Below, piece by piece: positions 16,599-23,880 of a DNA stretch of 27,530 nt. A model generated the notes under the pieces. The model was not told the origin of the DNA. It made no database searches and worked only from the letters and a program-made list of their open reading frames with translations. Position 1 is the stretch's first letter. The number at the start of each line of letters is the position of its first letter. The stretch comes from CAZPAH01 sp964584495 (lineage in GTDB: Bacteria; Krumholzibacteriota; Krumholzibacteriia; Krumholzibacteriales; Krumholzibacteriaceae), in contig CAZPAH010000026.1 of assembly GCA_964584495.1 (NCBI GenBank), forward strand, positions 1 through 27,530. Direction: 5' to 3'. The position numbers and the translations under genes were made by a program.

Positions 16599-17747
16599 TC
16601 ATGCGAAACGCCTCGCCAGCCAGCTCATCTCGATATCTATAGCATTCTCGGGGCAGAGCTCGTGACAGCACATGCACTGAACGCATCCGTCGTGGACTAC
16701 CCTGCAGACCCCGTTCTCCTTAACTATCGTGCCCACCGGACAGCTGTCATAGCATAAGCCGCATCCCGTGCACCTGCCCGGATCGATCACGAGCTTCAAC
16801 CATACGAGGGGTGCGACTATTCTGGCGAGGGCCCCCGGTATCAACCTTATGCCCCTGTTGGACGGCAGGCTGAAACCGTCCGGTTTCTCGATCCCCCCGA
16901 CGACGCTGATATCTTCCAGGCGGGCGGGACCGAGACCCTCCTCTGCGGCGAACCTTGTCGTATCGATCTGGCCCTCATCGAAACCGATCAGGTCCTGAGC
17001 GACCGCATCGATGGCAGTGCTGTTCGTTCCCGCGATAAGCGCTCCGACCATCCTAGGATTGCCCGAGCTCGGGCCGTTTCCTTCCATGGCGAGAACCGAA
17101 TCTACTATCGTGAAGGCGGGGACGACGAGCTTCGAGAGCTCGACCAGCATCCTGGCGAATCCGTCGGGCTTTGGATAAAGCTTGTGCAGTCCGGCCTTTC
17201 TGAAACCCGGGATCACGCCGAAGATATTCTTTATCGCGCATGTGAACAGTGTAAGAGAATGCGTCTTGAGCTTGGCGAGATTGATCATGACGTCCGTTTC
17301 GATCACCGGTTTAGCTATGTAGAAGGTGTAGGGGCCAGACGCGATCTCGACCGATCCGGACGCCTCGAAATTGATGAGCTCTATCCCTTCTCTTGCGGCC
17401 ATCTCTTCCATGCCGGTATTTTTCCATACACGTTCGATCCCCCGGATGGCGCCGCCGGGACTGTCCCCTATGAACGGCTCTCCTCCCGCCCTCCTTACAA
17501 GCTTCGCCACCGCCGCCACGAGGGCGGGATGCGTCGTCACGGCCCTCGACGGATCTTTCGCCGACAGAAGGTTCGGCTTGAGAAGAACGCGCTGCCCCGG
17601 CCGTACGAACCTCTCGATGCCCCCAATAGGTTCCAGAAGGGCATCGAGCGCTGTGCCGAGCGTGCCGCCTTCGTACGAAGGACAGGGAACGATCGACACA
17701 ACCTCTTTTCCCCCGCTTTTTTTTCTTTTTCCTCTATCCGTCGACAT
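16599..17747 (-). CDS. DUF362 protein with C-terminal 2x[4Fe-4S] ferredoxin domain
   Basis: Cytoplasmic iron-sulfur protein of 382 residues and unknown function. The DUF362 core is recognised from VLLKPNLL near 54-61 and INLAKLKTHSLT followed by CAIKNIFGVIPG. The C-terminal 61 residues are a bacterial ferredoxin domain with two complete clusters: Cys326, 329, 332, 336 (CTGCGLCYDSCP) and Cys355, 358, 361, 365. The ATG at 17747 overlaps the dprA stop as TGATG and has GGAGG six bases upstream; a longer frame to 17810 would lie inside dprA without support. Coupling to dprA suggests co-expression. An electron-transfer or radical/redox role is plausible, but not shown. Confidence 0.9.
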   Translation of the reverse strand: MSTDRGKRKKSGGKEVVSIVPCPSYEGGTLGTALDALLEPIGGIERFVRPGQRVLLKPNLLSAKDPSRAVTTHPALVAAVAKLVRRAGGEPFIGDSPGGAIRGIERVWKNTGMEEMAAREGIELINFEASGSVEIASGPYTFYIAKPVIETDVMINLAKLKTHSLTLFTCAIKNIFGVIPGFRKAGLHKLYPKPDGFARMLVELSKLVVPAFTIVDSVLAMEGNGPSSGNPRMVGALIAGTNSTAIDAVAQDLIGFDEGQIDTTRFAAEEGLGPARLEDISVVGGIEKPDGFSLPSNRGIRLIPGALARIVAPLVWLKLVIDPGRCTGCGLCYDSCPVGTIVKENGVCRVVHDGCVQCMCCHELCPENAIDIEMSWLARRFA

Positions 17748-18901
17748 CAGATTCCTCCGGCGCCCCTCCTTCGGGTCTCTCGACCGATCGAGAACGTCCC
17801 GCCGCCGCAAGATTCTACGATCCCCCTTATTTCGAGCTCGAGCAGAATCGGTAGAATCGAAGCGGCTGAAATATGACAGATTTGAGAAATCTCATCAATA
17901 TGTTTCGGGTCGAGCTCCAGGGCGCGGCAGATCTCTCTCTCCAGCTCACCCCGTCTGCCCGGGGCGAACGATACAGGCCGGCTAAAGAGCGAACCCTGTC
18001 TTCCCGGGTCCGGAATCGAGGACCGGCCGTGGTCCGGTCGGACGGCATCAACGATATCATCGACCGTCTCCACGAGGCACGCTCCCTCCTTGATCAACCG
18101 GTGAGGCCCCCTGCTTCCCTCGATCTCGACCGGTCCCGGAACGGCCATGACTTCCCTTCCCTGATCGGCCGCCCATTTCGCGGTTCCCATCGCCCCGCTC
18201 TCTATACCCGCTTCCACAACGACGACGCCCAGGGCGAGGCCGCTCAGTATCCTGTTCCTTCGAGGAAAATGATGCCTCAGCGGCGGCGTCCCGGGGGGAA
18301 ATTCAGAAAGAAGGCAGCCGTTCGCCGCTATCTCCATAGCCAGCGATACGTTCTCTGGCGGATAGGGAACATCCACTCCGCATCCCAGAACGGCGCACGT
18401 TCCTCCGCCACCGGCGACCGCGCCCTCGTGGGCGGCGCTGTCGATCCCCCTGGCCATACCGCTCACGACGGGGATTCCGCCGGAGGAGAGGCCCTCAGCG
18501 ATCCTCCGGGCCGTGACGAGCCCTCTCCTCGAGGCCCGCCTCGATCCTACGACGCATACAGGCGGCCTCTTCATCAACCGACCATCCCCGGTAATAAAGA
18601 TCAGCGGCGGCGGGTCCTGGATCTCCCTGAGAAGCTCCGGGTAGTCCGGATCGGAAATGCAGAGAGCCCCGCAGCCCTTTCTTTCTATGAACCGGAGCTG
18701 CTTGTCCATGAGCGGGCCGTCCGGCCGCTCGACCGGCCGGGCGAGATGTCTTTCCAGCTCTTTCCTTCCCGGTCCCGACCGCAGCATGGAGACGATCCTC
18801 CTCGGGGAGAGATGGGCGCCCAACCTGAGCCATCTCCAGCTGCTTACGCCTTTGACCGACAGTATTTCAATCCAGAATAGCGAATCGTCCGAACACTTCA
18901 T
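17747..18901 (-). CDS. dprA: DNA-processing protein DprA
   Basis: Single-stranded DNA-binding protein that loads RecA on incoming DNA during natural transformation. From the ATG at 18901 it has 384 residues, a normal length. An N-terminal helical part is followed by the Rossmann-like domain with VVGSRRAS at 118-124 and SGMARGIDSAAHEGAV near 147-162, and by a C-terminal winged-helix domain (DEISQICHISAASILPILLELE). GGAGG lies six bases before this ATG; a 424-residue frame from 19021 would add 40 residues without family similarity. It overlaps the DUF362 gene by TGATG. A weak TTGACC-17-TAGATG promoter candidate is at 19047-19019. Confidence 0.95.
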   Translation of the reverse strand: MKCSDDSLFWIEILSVKGVSSWRWLRLGAHLSPRRIVSMLRSGPGRKELERHLARPVERPDGPLMDKQLRFIERKGCGALCISDPDYPELLREIQDPPPLIFITGDGRLMKRPPVCVVGSRRASRRGLVTARRIAEGLSSGGIPVVSGMARGIDSAAHEGAVAGGGGTCAVLGCGVDVPYPPENVSLAMEIAANGCLLSEFPPGTPPLRHHFPRRNRILSGLALGVVVVEAGIESGAMGTAKWAADQGREVMAVPGPVEIEGSRGPHRLIKEGACLVETVDDIVDAVRPDHGRSSIPDPGRQGSLFSRPVSFAPGRRGELEREICRALELDPKHIDEISQICHISAASILPILLELEIRGIVESCGGGTFSIGRETRRRGAGGI

Positions 18902-19018
18902 CACCAACCTCCACACTCCGCAGACGAAACCTTTCACGTGATTTAAAGGGGAAAACAAACACCCACGCCGTTCCCATCCTCCACACGGCCGAAGTATCGA
19001 AATCCCCGGCCCCCTCAA

Positions 19019-19047
19019 CATCTATCAGAAAGAACGAGGGAGGTCAA
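19019..19047 (-). promoter_or_regulatory. Weak candidate promoter upstream of dprA
   Basis: TTGACC (19047-19042) and TAGATG (19024-19019) on the minus strand are 17 bases apart. The -35 is good (five of six), the -10 poor (three of six). Position, about 120 bases before the dprA ATG, is suitable. Confidence 0.25.
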
Positions 19048-19095
19048 AAGGAAAAAATATCAACTCTATCGACGTTCTATAAAGAGATTGCAGCA

Positions 19096-19137
19096 AGCCG
19101 GCACGGGCTCCACTCATTCGCCGTGCGCTGCCCGGCT
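19096..19137 (-). repeat. Bulged hairpin downstream of the PD40 lipoprotein gene
   Basis: AGCCGG at 19096-19101 pairs with CCGGCT at 19132-19137, and GCACGG (19101-19106) with CCGTGC (19121-19126), leaving a five-base bulge and a 14-base loop. It lies 16 bases after the lipoprotein stop. It could end the transcript, but no T-run follows, so it is not a standard intrinsic terminator. Confidence 0.35.
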
Positions 19138-19152
19138 AATGTATTAGGACCC

Positions 19153-20130
19153 TTATTCGTTCTCGGGGCGCAGGGCGTCCAGGGCGGAGATATCTGCCCA
19201 GTAGATATTTCCCTGCCTCGTGAAGAAAAAGTATCCACCGTCGGGACTCACCGACGGACTATGGTCATAATGCGGCGAATTGAAATCCTCTCCCAGGTTC
19301 CGCGCATCCGACCATACACCGGAAGTATCCCTGAAGGCGATGTACAGGTCGCCGCTTCCGAATCCATCCGGGCGGTTGACCGAGACGAAGATCATGTAGC
19401 TCTCGTCCGGGGAGATGAAGACGCCACCTTCGTCATACTCGGTGCTGATCGATCCCCCGGGATTCTCCATTCTCGGATAGCCGCCCTCCACCTGCCTCGA
19501 GAAATAGATGTCCCGGTAACCGTATCCTCCGTACCTTTTTGAAACGAAGTAGAGGGTTCCGTCTGATGTGACGGCCGGAGAACCCTCGTTGACCGGACTG
19601 TTGACCGGCGCGCCGGGATCGTACGGCTCCCCCCATCCACCCTCGATCCTGTCCATTATCCAGATATCGTATGGCGGCCCGAAGCCTTCCACCGGCCTTT
19701 TCGAGATGAAGAACATCCTGAGTCCGTCGGGGGTTACGAACGGGTCGGCGTCGGTGAACCTGCCGGAGAAGGGTGCGATTTGCGGCGTGCTCCACTCCCC
19801 CTTGTCGAGAGCGACCCGGTAGATCGCGTAGGTCTTGTTCTTCTGCCTCGCCGAGTAATAGAACTCCCTGCCGTCGGGAGTGAAGGTCGCGTTGAGCTCA
19901 TCGTTGCTCGTCGACACTATCCCAGGGGCGAAGAGCACCGGCTTCTTTCCCGGCCTCTTCTGTCCCAGAAAGGGGTTCTCGGGCAGCTTGACGCGTCCTT
20001 CGCCCTCACGCCGGTCCTGGCATGCGGTGACGGCCGCAAGAATCACAAGCGCCGCCGCTGTTATCCTGAAAATCCTATCTCTGGCTATAACGGCCTCCCG
20101 ATCGAAATCAGTTCCGCATAAATAATACAA
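19153..20130 (-). CDS. PD40 beta-propeller lipoprotein (TolB-like repeats)
   Basis: Predicted lipoprotein with a beta-propeller made of WD40-like PD40 repeats. Five repeat cores are visible, each ending in a variant of (S/T)PDG plus a hydrophobic strand: TFTPDGREFYYS, FVTPDGLRMFFIS, AVTSDGTLYFVS, FISPDESYMIFVS and SVSPDGGYFFFT. The N-terminus has basic residues, a hydrophobic stretch and a lipobox VTAC, with the lipidated Cys at 37 if translation begins at the TTG at 20130. That TTG has no ribosome site. A strong GGGAGG lies five bases before an ATA codon (20088), which would give an ideal short signal peptide, so the real start is unclear. It lies downstream of the M56 gene and may be part of the same operon. 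Function unknown; a periplasmic or surface binding role is inferred. Confidence 0.82.
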   Translation of the reverse strand: MYYLCGTDFDREAVIARDRIFRITAAALVILAAVTACQDRREGEGRVKLPENPFLGQKRPGKKPVLFAPGIVSTSNDELNATFTPDGREFYYSARQKNKTYAIYRVALDKGEWSTPQIAPFSGRFTDADPFVTPDGLRMFFISKRPVEGFGPPYDIWIMDRIEGGWGEPYDPGAPVNSPVNEGSPAVTSDGTLYFVSKRYGGYGYRDIYFSRQVEGGYPRMENPGGSISTEYDEGGVFISPDESYMIFVSVNRPDGFGSGDLYIAFRDTSGVWSDARNLGEDFNSPHYDHSPSVSPDGGYFFFTRQGNIYWADISALDALRPENE

Positions 20131-20201
20131 TATTTGCTAACGGTTTTTCAACTGATTGATTGGAGTTTACGGGTTAGTGAAACAGGCTGGACCGCAAGTA
20201 C

Positions 20202-20226
20202 GGATCAAATTTATTTTGCTTGATCC
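20202..20226. repeat. Inverted repeat GGATCAA/TTGATCC
   Basis: Perfect 7-bp arms at 20202-20208 and 20220-20226 with an 11-base AT-rich spacer, in the gap between the M56 gene and the lipoprotein gene. It could be a hairpin in the transcript or a repressor site. Confidence 0.4.
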
Positions 20227-20233
20227 CCGCCGG

Positions 20234-20257
20234 GGTATAGGTGCTCCCGGATATACC
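20234..20257. repeat. Inverted repeat GGTATA/TATACC
   Basis: Perfect 6-bp arms at 20234-20239 and 20252-20257, spacer 12 bases, directly beside the repeat at 20202-20226. No T-tract; role unknown. Confidence 0.35.
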
Positions 20258-20278
20258 GTCCGCGGCCCAGCCATTCGA

Positions 20279-21934
20279 TTACGATTCGGCGCTTTCCTTT
20301 TGCTTGATCTTCTCGAGCATCTTCATCCCTCTCTCGTTCTTCGGATTAAGCTCGATAGATCTCTTGTAATACTTCTTGGCGAGTTCCAGCTCTCCGCCCG
20401 CCAGGTATGCTTCGCCGAGACTGTCGTAAACATTCCAGGAATCGGGATATGCCTTCACGTTCATCTTGAAGACACCGATCGCCTCATCGGTTTTCCCGTA
20501 GTTGAGGAAAATATAACCGAGCGAGTTGAATTCGGCCTCCTTGAAGTAGTACTTTCCTTCACCCTTTTTCTTGAGCTTCAGATAGAGCTTCTGCCCGCTT
20601 TCCATCCCCTCTTTCTTTATCGTCTTTCCGACCAGAAAAGCGGCCGAATTCTCGCTGTTCTCGAGTTTCTCCCATGCCGCGTCGGCCTTCTCCTGGGGCG
20701 ACATCATCTTCTTTGAAGTCTGCATCTTCTTCTTGTAGGCTTCCTTCTTCTCCTTGTCGGTCATCCCCTCCTGCATCTGCTTTTCTTTTTTCTCCTTGTC
20801 GGTGAGTTCCTGCTGCTTCTGCTTCTCTTTCTTCTTCGACTTTTCATCGGCATTAACGTTCCACAGTCCCGAGGTGGAAAGAGGAACGATCAGAACAAGG
20901 GCGATCAGGCCCGACAGCAAGATCGACCTGCGGGTTCCCCGCTTTCTGTCTATCTTTGGATCCAGGATTGACATGAGCCTCTCCTTTAAATTAGAGCCCT
21001 GCGATATCGTTACGTATGACCATGCCGGTCCCGATGAAGTCCCGAGATCGGAAGCGATCTTCATCAGGAGCTCGGCATAGTCGGACGGTTTCGCCCCGGC
21101 CCCGAGCACCGCGTTGTCGCAATCGCGCTCCCTCTCTATCCTGAGCTGCTTGATCGCCCGCCAGATCACCGGGTTGAACCAGTAGGCCACGGTCGCTGCA
21201 ATTGCCAGCGTCTCGATCAAACCGTCCCATCGCTTGATATGGGCCAGCTCGTGTGATAGGACCAGCCGTTTCCGGTTATCCGGCCAAAGGCCCGAACCGG
21301 AAGGAATAATAACTACCGGGCGCCAAATACCGGTCGTAATCGCCGCCTTGATGCTCGGGGATTGGCGAAGTTCGACCGCCCTCGCCAGACCCATCTCCCT
21401 CGAAAGCCGCTCGAGCATTTTCTCCCAATCGTCCCCGGCCGGAACGGCGGACCTTTTGATGCCGTGAAGCCCCGTCCGGGACAGCAAAAACCAGGCGAGA
21501 TAGACGGCAGCGCCTGCGATCCACGTGATGAATACCCATGCGGCCGGTGGAAGGAAAGGTGCACCTTTCCCTTCCATCGCCAACCGCGAGCCGGCATCTT
21601 CCGTTCCCGATGGGACCGGCGGTCCAACGAACGGATCCTTCTCGAGCAGGAGCTCGTCGGACAGATGCAGGGAACGGCTCCAGGAGCCGGGCTCCGGGAT
21701 AACCGGCAGCTGCCACGCGGGGGCCATGAACGAAAAGACCGGAATTATGAACAGCCCTGCCAGGGCGAAAACCCAAATCATGTTACGCAGATAGGCCGAT
21801 GAGCGGCGAAGGGCGAAGGCGAAACCGGCGGCAATCAGGCACAGGAGAGTACCCTTGATGGATATATCGATGAAGATTCGAAGAAACTCTTCCCAGTGCA
21901 ATCCCGAAAGCCGCGCAAGAATACTCGCGATCAT
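20279..21934 (-). CDS. BlaR1-like M56 membrane metalloprotease with Lys-rich linker and TPR tail
   Basis: Membrane zinc peptidase of 551 residues. Hydrophobic segments lie near 22-42, 51-70, 130-151 and 336-354. The zinc motif HELAH is at 228-232 and the third ligand is probably Glu269 in RERDCDNAV, as in BlaR1/MecR1. After the last membrane helix comes a very charged linker (363-412) with the sequence TDKEKKE repeated at 378 and 392, then TPR-like helices (about 467-540, for example NVYDSLGEAYLAGGELELAKKYY). BlaR1 has a penicillin-binding sensor domain in that place; here there is none, so beta-lactam sensing is not supported. It follows the blaI-type gene by two bases with GGGGAG upstream of its ATG. 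Expected role: cleave the repressor when a signal is sensed. Confidence 0.9.
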   Translation of the reverse strand: MIASILARLSGLHWEEFLRIFIDISIKGTLLCLIAAGFAFALRRSSAYLRNMIWVFALAGLFIIPVFSFMAPAWQLPVIPEPGSWSRSLHLSDELLLEKDPFVGPPVPSGTEDAGSRLAMEGKGAPFLPPAAWVFITWIAGAAVYLAWFLLSRTGLHGIKRSAVPAGDDWEKMLERLSREMGLARAVELRQSPSIKAAITTGIWRPVVIIPSGSGLWPDNRKRLVLSHELAHIKRWDGLIETLAIAATVAYWFNPVIWRAIKQLRIERERDCDNAVLGAGAKPSDYAELLMKIASDLGTSSGPAWSYVTISQGSNLKERLMSILDPKIDRKRGTRRSILLSGLIALVLIVPLSTSGLWNVNADEKSKKKEKQKQQELTDKEKKEKQMQEGMTDKEKKEAYKKKMQTSKKMMSPQEKADAAWEKLENSENSAAFLVGKTIKKEGMESGQKLYLKLKKKGEGKYYFKEAEFNSLGYIFLNYGKTDEAIGVFKMNVKAYPDSWNVYDSLGEAYLAGGELELAKKYYKRSIELNPKNERGMKMLEKIKQKESAES

Positions 21935-21936
21935 GA

Positions 21937-22329
21937 CTATCTCCCCTCTTTCCTCGACCTATCTATCAGATCGATGATCATTTTCGCTTCCTCCTCCGAG
22001 AGGTTCGCTTCCGATTTCTTGAGTATAGAGATCACCGCGCTCGCCTCGGCCCCATCGAAGAATGTTTTCATCAGATGTTCCAGCATCGAATTCCGTGCGC
22101 TCTTGAGCGGAATCGTCGGCGAATATATGAACTTTCCCTTTACCGACTCGTGCTTCAGGTACCCCTTGTCCTCGAGAACGTTGAGCATAGTTCTAACCGT
22201 CGCGTTGACTGGCTTGCCCGGTATGTTCTCCATCACCTCGACCGCCGTCGCGCTTCCGAGACGGTATATCGCATCCATGATCTGCCTTTCCCTTTTGGTC
22301 AATTCATTCAGTTTCGGCATGTCCTTCAT
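21937..22329 (-). CDS. BlaI/MecI-family transcriptional repressor
   Basis: Cytoplasmic winged-helix repressor of 130 residues. The N-terminal DNA-binding domain is typical (LTKRERQIMDAIYRLG, then ATVRTMLNVLEDKGYL), followed by a helical dimerisation part. Relatives bind TACA/TGTA dyads and are removed by an M56 protease. The ATG at 22329 has GGGAGG eight bases upstream; the later in-frame Met4 is too close to its own AAGGA. The next gene, two bases away, encodes the M56 partner. AT-rich dyads at 22411-22434 are candidate operators for autoregulation. Confidence 0.92.
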   Translation of the reverse strand: MKDMPKLNELTKRERQIMDAIYRLGSATAVEVMENIPGKPVNATVRTMLNVLEDKGYLKHESVKGKFIYSPTIPLKSARNSMLEHLMKTFFDGAEASAVISILKKSEANLSEEEAKMIIDLIDRSRKEGR

Positions 22330-22410
22330 TCGATTCGCCTCCCGTTGCCGGTTCCCGCGTCAGGCGGCCGGGACCTGGACTCCCTACGCCGGGCCCCAGT
22401 GATGCGTATA

Positions 22411-22434
22411 ATGTAACATGTGTAAAATTTAACA
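22411..22434 (-). promoter_or_regulatory. Candidate BlaI-type operator
   Basis: Two adjacent dyads precede the repressor gene in an AT-rich patch within otherwise GC-rich DNA. ATGT-A-ACAT (22411-22419) is a perfect palindrome, and TGTAAAATTTAACA (22421-22434) is a near-perfect dyad (six of seven pairs). TGTAA also occurs as a direct repeat at 22412 and 22421. A TATACG hexamer (minus strand, just downstream) could be the -10 box. BlaI/CopY-type repressors bind TACA/TGTA half-sites. The site overlaps the lysC stop codon. Confidence 0.45.
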
Positions 22435-23880
22435 TATTCTATCCGGCCGCGCAAGTTGAAAAATATTATTTTTTTTCATTCGATCCACGGACCCCGTCAT
22501 CCAGTCCTTCCTCTCGAAGAATTCCCTGTGTATCGCCTTTACAGCGGCGGATCTATCCCGCCTGCTTATGATCAGGTAGATCGCCACATCCGAAGCGCCG
22601 GCCGACATTATCCTGACGTTGATCCCGCTGTCCGACACGGCGCCCAGGATCCTGGCTCCCACTCCGGGCTTTTTGAACATCCCCTCACCCACAGCCGCTA
22701 TCAGCGAAACACCCTTGGATCCGCTTATCCTCTCTACAGCCTTCAGGCGCAGGCCACGGACTATATTCCGTCCTTTTTCGAGATCATCGAGCAATAGAAA
22801 GATGTTGATCGCCGTCTGAGAGGTGATGATCGACTTGATATTTATCCGCGCGTCGCCGAGAGCCGAGGCCACCAGGGCCATTATCCCCGGTTTAATGCCG
22901 ACTCCCGGTCCATGCAGCCCGAGAATCCCGACTTCGTCGTTGTAAGTTACGCTCTTGACGACATCCACTTTCTCCCGCGAAAAGCAATCTATCAACGTAG
23001 ACGGCTCGAGCTTTGCCGGCACGCTGTTTATATCGAACAACCTTATCGGGATGCCCGTTCCATGAAGGGGCTCGAAGAAACGCGGGTGAAGAATCCTGGC
23101 TCCGAAATAGGAAAGCTCGGCCGCTTCCCTGTACGAGAGCTTCTCGATCACCTCGGGGCTGCCGACAATCGACGGATCGGCGGTCAGGAATCCCGGAACA
23201 TCTTTCCAGTAGTCGACGCTCGACGCTCCTATGCAACGCGCGAGGGCCGATGCGGTATAATCGCTCCCCCCCCTGCCGGTCGTCGTGATCCGTCCCTCGC
23301 TCGATACGCCGTAAAATCCGGGGACGATACAGGTGATATCACCGGAAAGCTCCCTTCTGACGGTAGCTTCGGAAGCGGTGAAATCGAGCGTGGCGTTTCC
23401 GTATTCGCCATCGGTTATAAATCCGATGTCTTCCGGAAGCTTTTCGACGCACCTATAGCCGGACCTCTTCAGGATCGACTCTAGAAGAACCGAGGAGAGC
23501 CTTTCACCAAAGCTGATGATCATCTCATCGGCGAAATCGGGCGTCTTTTCCATGAGGGAGATTCCGTGCAGGTATTTCCTGAGCTGCCCCACCCTTCTTT
23601 CGATCTTCCCCTTTATCTCGCGTCGGACCTGCCCGCACGCCGCCACACACTCGACCGTCTTCAAATAAGGTTCCGATATTTCCGTTATTATCCGATCTAT
23701 AGCCCCACGCGATCCTGCCACTCTTTTCGCGGATCCCGCGAGTATGTCGGTCACACCGCGGAAGGCGGAGACAACCACTATTACCGGGCTATCGTAAAGC
23801 GCAAGCGCCTTCATGATCTTCAGAATATCTTGGGGGGCCTTCAGGTTCGATCCGCCGAATTTGACTACCGCCTTTTTCAT
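22429..23880 (-). CDS. lysC: Aspartate kinase
   Basis: First enzyme of the lysine, threonine and methionine pathway, phosphorylating aspartate. It has 483 residues. The kinase domain shows KFGG at 7-10, FGERLSS at 124-130 and GRGGSDYTA at 202-210. Two ACT regulatory domains follow, beginning near VTYNDEVGILGL and SLIAAVGEGMF, so feedback control by an amino acid is expected. The usual KFGG(T/S)S reads KFGGSN, a small departure. The ATG at 23880 overlaps the asd stop as ATGA, with GGAGG six bases upstream. It is not fused to a homoserine dehydrogenase. Confidence 0.95.
   Translation of the reverse strand: MKKAVVKFGGSNLKAPQDILKIMKALALYDSPVIVVVSAFRGVTDILAGSAKRVAGSRGAIDRIITEISEPYLKTVECVAACGQVRREIKGKIERRVGQLRKYLHGISLMEKTPDFADEMIISFGERLSSVLLESILKRSGYRCVEKLPEDIGFITDGEYGNATLDFTASEATVRRELSGDITCIVPGFYGVSSEGRITTTGRGGSDYTASALARCIGASSVDYWKDVPGFLTADPSIVGSPEVIEKLSYREAAELSYFGARILHPRFFEPLHGTGIPIRLFDINSVPAKLEPSTLIDCFSREKVDVVKSVTYNDEVGILGLHGPGVGIKPGIMALVASALGDARINIKSIITSQTAINIFLLLDDLEKGRNIVRGLRLKAVERISGSKGVSLIAAVGEGMFKKPGVGARILGAVSDSGINVRIMSAGASDVAIYLIISRRDRSAAVKAIHREFFERKDWMTGSVDRMKKNNIFQLARPDRIC

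Noticed and set aside
17873..18880. 335-codon plus-strand open frame
   Set aside because: Antisense of dprA; low-complexity Arg/Pro-rich product without family features.
20279..22329. Beta-lactam resistance regulator
   Set aside because: Although BlaI and M56 are present, there is no penicillin-binding domain and no beta-lactamase or PBP2a gene nearby.
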